The notes beneath the pieces are model-generated. The model worked only from the letters and a program-made list of their open reading frames with translations. It did no database searches and was not told where the DNA came from. Made by a program: the position numbers and the translations under genes. Positions 62,465-64,000 of a DNA stretch of 64,000 bases are shown piece after piece; position 1 is the first letter of the stretch; each line of letters begins with the position of its first letter. This DNA is from Acidobacteriota bacterium (GTDB lineage: Bacteria > Acidobacteriota > Terriglobia > Terriglobales > Acidobacteriaceae): contig JAFDVP010000001.1 of the NCBI GenBank assembly GCA_018268895.1, positions 558,001 through 622,000 of the forward strand, written 5' to 3'.

Positions 62465-63154
62465 ATGAAGAAAATGGCTGTTTTGTCGATGTGTCTGCTG
62501 CTGGCCGCTCCACTGGTAGCGCAGCAGAAGGAAAATGATCGTATCAAGGAGTCCGGACTGGTGCTGAAGGACATCATCGAGATGCCGGACAAAGGCATTC
62601 CGCACGATCTGCTGGATAAATCGGCCTGCGTGATTGTCTTCCCGTCTGTGAAAAAGGCGGCCTTTGTCGTCGGCGGAAGCTACGGTCGCGGTGTCATTAC
62701 GTGCAGGACCGGCAAAAACTACAATGGTCCCTGGAGCGCGCCTGCTATGTTTGCTCTTGAAGGCGCCAGCTTTGGCTTCCAGATCGGCGGCCAGGCCACT
62801 GACTTCGTTCTTCTCGTGATGAATGACAAGGGAGCCCGCTCGGTCATGTCCAGCAAGGTCAAGCTCGGCGCCGATGCTTCGGCTGCCGCCGGCCCGGTAG
62901 GACGCAATGCCAGCGCAGAGACGGATATCGTGATGAAGGCGGAGATTCTCTCCTGGTCGCGTGCCCAGGGCCTCTTTGCCGGGATCTCACTCTCAGGCTC
63001 AACCCTGCGTTCGGACGATGGCGCCAATAAGGCCCTTTATGGCAAAGACCTGACGGCCCAGCAGATTGTATTTGGCGGTGCAGTCAAGGCCCCAGCCTCT
63101 GCTCGTGGTCTGCTGGCTGAATTGACCAAGATCACGCCTCATCACGCGCAGTAA
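62465..63154 (+). CDS. SYLF/Ysc84-domain exported protein
   Basis: A 229-aa protein with a signal peptide (MKKMAVLSMCLLLAAPLVAQQ). The SYLF (Ysc84) domain covers the rest, with IPHDLLDKSACVIVFPSVKKAAFVVGGSYGRGVITCR, PAMFALEGASFGFQIGGQATDFVLLVMN, and LFAGISLSGSTLRSDDGANKALYG. SYLF domains bind phosphoinositides or phospholipid. AAGGAGA sits just ahead of the ATG. Terminated by a hairpin. Confidence 0.88.
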   Translation: MKKMAVLSMCLLLAAPLVAQQKENDRIKESGLVLKDIIEMPDKGIPHDLLDKSACVIVFPSVKKAAFVVGGSYGRGVITCRTGKNYNGPWSAPAMFALEGASFGFQIGGQATDFVLLVMNDKGARSVMSSKVKLGADASAAAGPVGRNASAETDIVMKAEILSWSRAQGLFAGISLSGSTLRSDDGANKALYGKDLTAQQIVFGGAVKAPASARGLLAELTKITPHHAQ

Positions 63155-63184
63155 TAAAGTTATTGCAGTCCAATTAAGATCATT

Positions 63185-63235
63185 AGGGCTTCAACGATGG
63201 AGGGGAACCTCTCTTAAACGTTGAAGCCCTTTCTT
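63185..63235 (+). terminator. Rho-independent terminator after the SYLF gene
   Basis: AGGGCTTCAACG (63185-63196) pairs perfectly with CGTTGAAGCCCT (63219-63230), followed by TTCTTC. The loop holds a further GAGG/CCTC pairing. Placed between convergent genes. Confidence 0.8.
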
Positions 63236-63275
63236 CAGCAGGAAAGGGCTTCTGGAACAGTTTGTGGAGAGGCGA

Positions 63276-63521
63276 TCAGGCTCGTTTCCGGGCTGCGATA
63301 CATTTCGTCATGATTGCCGAATGCAATCTTTCACGAAGTTCATCGGAGACTTCATAGATTTCGTTGCCACGATACACTTCGATCGTTTGACGGGTTGTAT
63401 TCAGGACAATCTTGCAATGATCGCACTCGCCCAGATGTGTACGAACCTCGGCCAGGAGCTCAGGGCTTATCTGGCCGTCGAAGTAGTCCGTTAGCTGACT
63501 GAGAAAATCTGTGCAGTTCAT
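63276..63521 (-). CDS. Anti-sigma factor, zinc-finger (zf-HC2/ZAS) type
   Basis: An 81-aa protein with the ZAS motif HLGECDHC (His-x3-Cys-x2-Cys) at residues about 29-36 and an N-terminal helix. There is no membrane helix, so it acts as a soluble anti-sigma. ATG overlaps the stop of the upstream sigma gene (ATGA). It should hold that sigma inactive, possibly responding to redox or zinc. Confidence 0.85.
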   Translation of the reverse strand: MNCTDFLSQLTDYFDGQISPELLAEVRTHLGECDHCKIVLNTTRQTIEVYRGNEIYEVSDELRERLHSAIMTKCIAARKRA

Positions 63522-64000
63522 GCGGGTTGCCCCTCCTTACGTTGCCCGAAGTACCTGCTGAGCCGCTCGCGCAATTGTAAGCGAGCGCGCAACAGGCGCG
63601 ATTTGACCGCAGGCACGCTCAAGCCGAGTGCCTCCGCAGTCTCTTCCGTGGAGAGGTTTTCAATATCACGAAGCGTAAAGACGGTCCGGAAGCCGGGAGG
63701 GAGCCCCTGGATGGTCTTCCGCAGAATGTTCCCAAGCTCGTTCTGGTCGTAGATCTGTTCGGGGTTGGGCCGCCATTCCGCGAAGTCCCGTGGAATGGAT
63801 CCCTCTTCCGTCTGGACGTCCTCGTCCATGGAGACGGTTTTGCTTGTCTTGCGCTTGCGCAGCCGCATAAGGCTCTCGTTGACGGCAATGCGGACGAGCC
63901 AGGTCGAGAATTTGGAGTTTCCCTGAAACTGCTCCAGCTTCTCGTAGGCCTTGAGGAATGTGTCCTGCGTGATGTCTTCGGCGTCTTCACGGTTTTGCGT
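63518..64000 (-). CDS. ECF-type sigma-70 family RNA polymerase sigma factor (5' end beyond window)
   Basis: The last 160 codons are visible; the start lies past 64000. Region 2 shows DAEDITQDTFLKAYEKLEQF and FSTWLVRIAVNESL; region 4 shows LPPGFRTVFTLRDIENLSTEETAEALGLSVPAVKSRLLRARLQL, which forms the -35 recognition helix. The stop overlaps the anti-sigma start, a standard ECF operon. Its target promoters are not known; the GGAAC site at 62352 is one candidate. Confidence 0.9.
   Translation of the reverse strand, partial: TQNREDAEDITQDTFLKAYEKLEQFQGNSKFSTWLVRIAVNESLMRLRKRKTSKTVSMDEDVQTEEGSIPRDFAEWRPNPEQIYDQNELGNILRKTIQGLPPGFRTVFTLRDIENLSTEETAEALGLSVPAVKSRLLRARLQLRERLSRYFGQRKEGQPA

Overview
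The window reads as chromosome from an Acidobacteriota bacterium of the Terriglobia type (Granulicella, Terriglobus and Edaphobacter are the best-known relatives). The clues are a GWxTD-domain protein next to a plug-less carboxypeptidase-regulatory/beta-barrel protein, stand-alone MacB-type permeases, DUF192 proteins inside a Tad pilus locus, a coproheme decarboxylase in a diderm heme locus, and the general codon and GC style. This is inferred from protein content; no rRNA is present.

Layout. 0-15 kb: start of a MacA-type efflux adaptor (left edge, minus), GWxTD protein, beta-barrel protein, AgaS-type SIS isomerase, initiator tRNA-Met, BON-domain envelope protein, PpiD-type chaperone, 4-alpha-glucanotransferase (malQ), a 61-aa protein coupled to a short NAD-binding dehydrogenase, two tandem MacB-type permeases, and a DinB-family protein. 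15.5-39.4 kb: a complete Tad/Flp pilus locus between tRNA-Gln(CUG) and an 18-nt near-copy of that tRNA's 3' end. It holds an NtrC-type sigma-54 activator, prepilin peptidase, CpaE, CpaF, TadB, TadC, three TadE/TadG pseudopilins, CpaB, CpaC secretin, Flp pilin, two DUF192 proteins, a TonB-like protein, and several glycosyltransferases. Its right end is scarred by a chimeric methyltransferase ORF and a frameshifted plsC remnant. 39.5-64 kb: Gfo/Idh/MocA oxidoreductase; a translationally coupled mutS-anmK-substrate-binding-lipoprotein operon (minus); a heme block ccsA/hemX-hemA-hemC-(Orn/Lys/Arg decarboxylase)-hemD with nth and chdC on the other strand; DedA; inositol-phosphate synthase; a giant GH18-NodB-GT2 polysaccharide protein; a GT-C membrane protein; an SDR; a SYLF protein; and an ECF sigma/anti-sigma pair cut by the right edge.

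The Tad locus is the most interesting part. Two perfect sigma-54 promoters (TGGCAC-N5-TTGC) lie before cpaB and flp, and near-consensus ones lie before the prepilin peptidase and the divergent TonB-like gene. TGT-N2-ACA dyads sit about 65-115 bp upstream of each, and the locus carries its own sigma-54 activator, whose receiver domain is degenerate. One pseudopilin is a continuous fusion of a PilZ (c-di-GMP-binding) domain to a TadE pilin, with a prepilin-like G-QALMEY site between them, so the receptor domain sits where the leader peptide should be. The flanking tRNA repeat suggests that the locus was, or is derived from, a tRNA-Gln-integrated island, although no integrase is visible.
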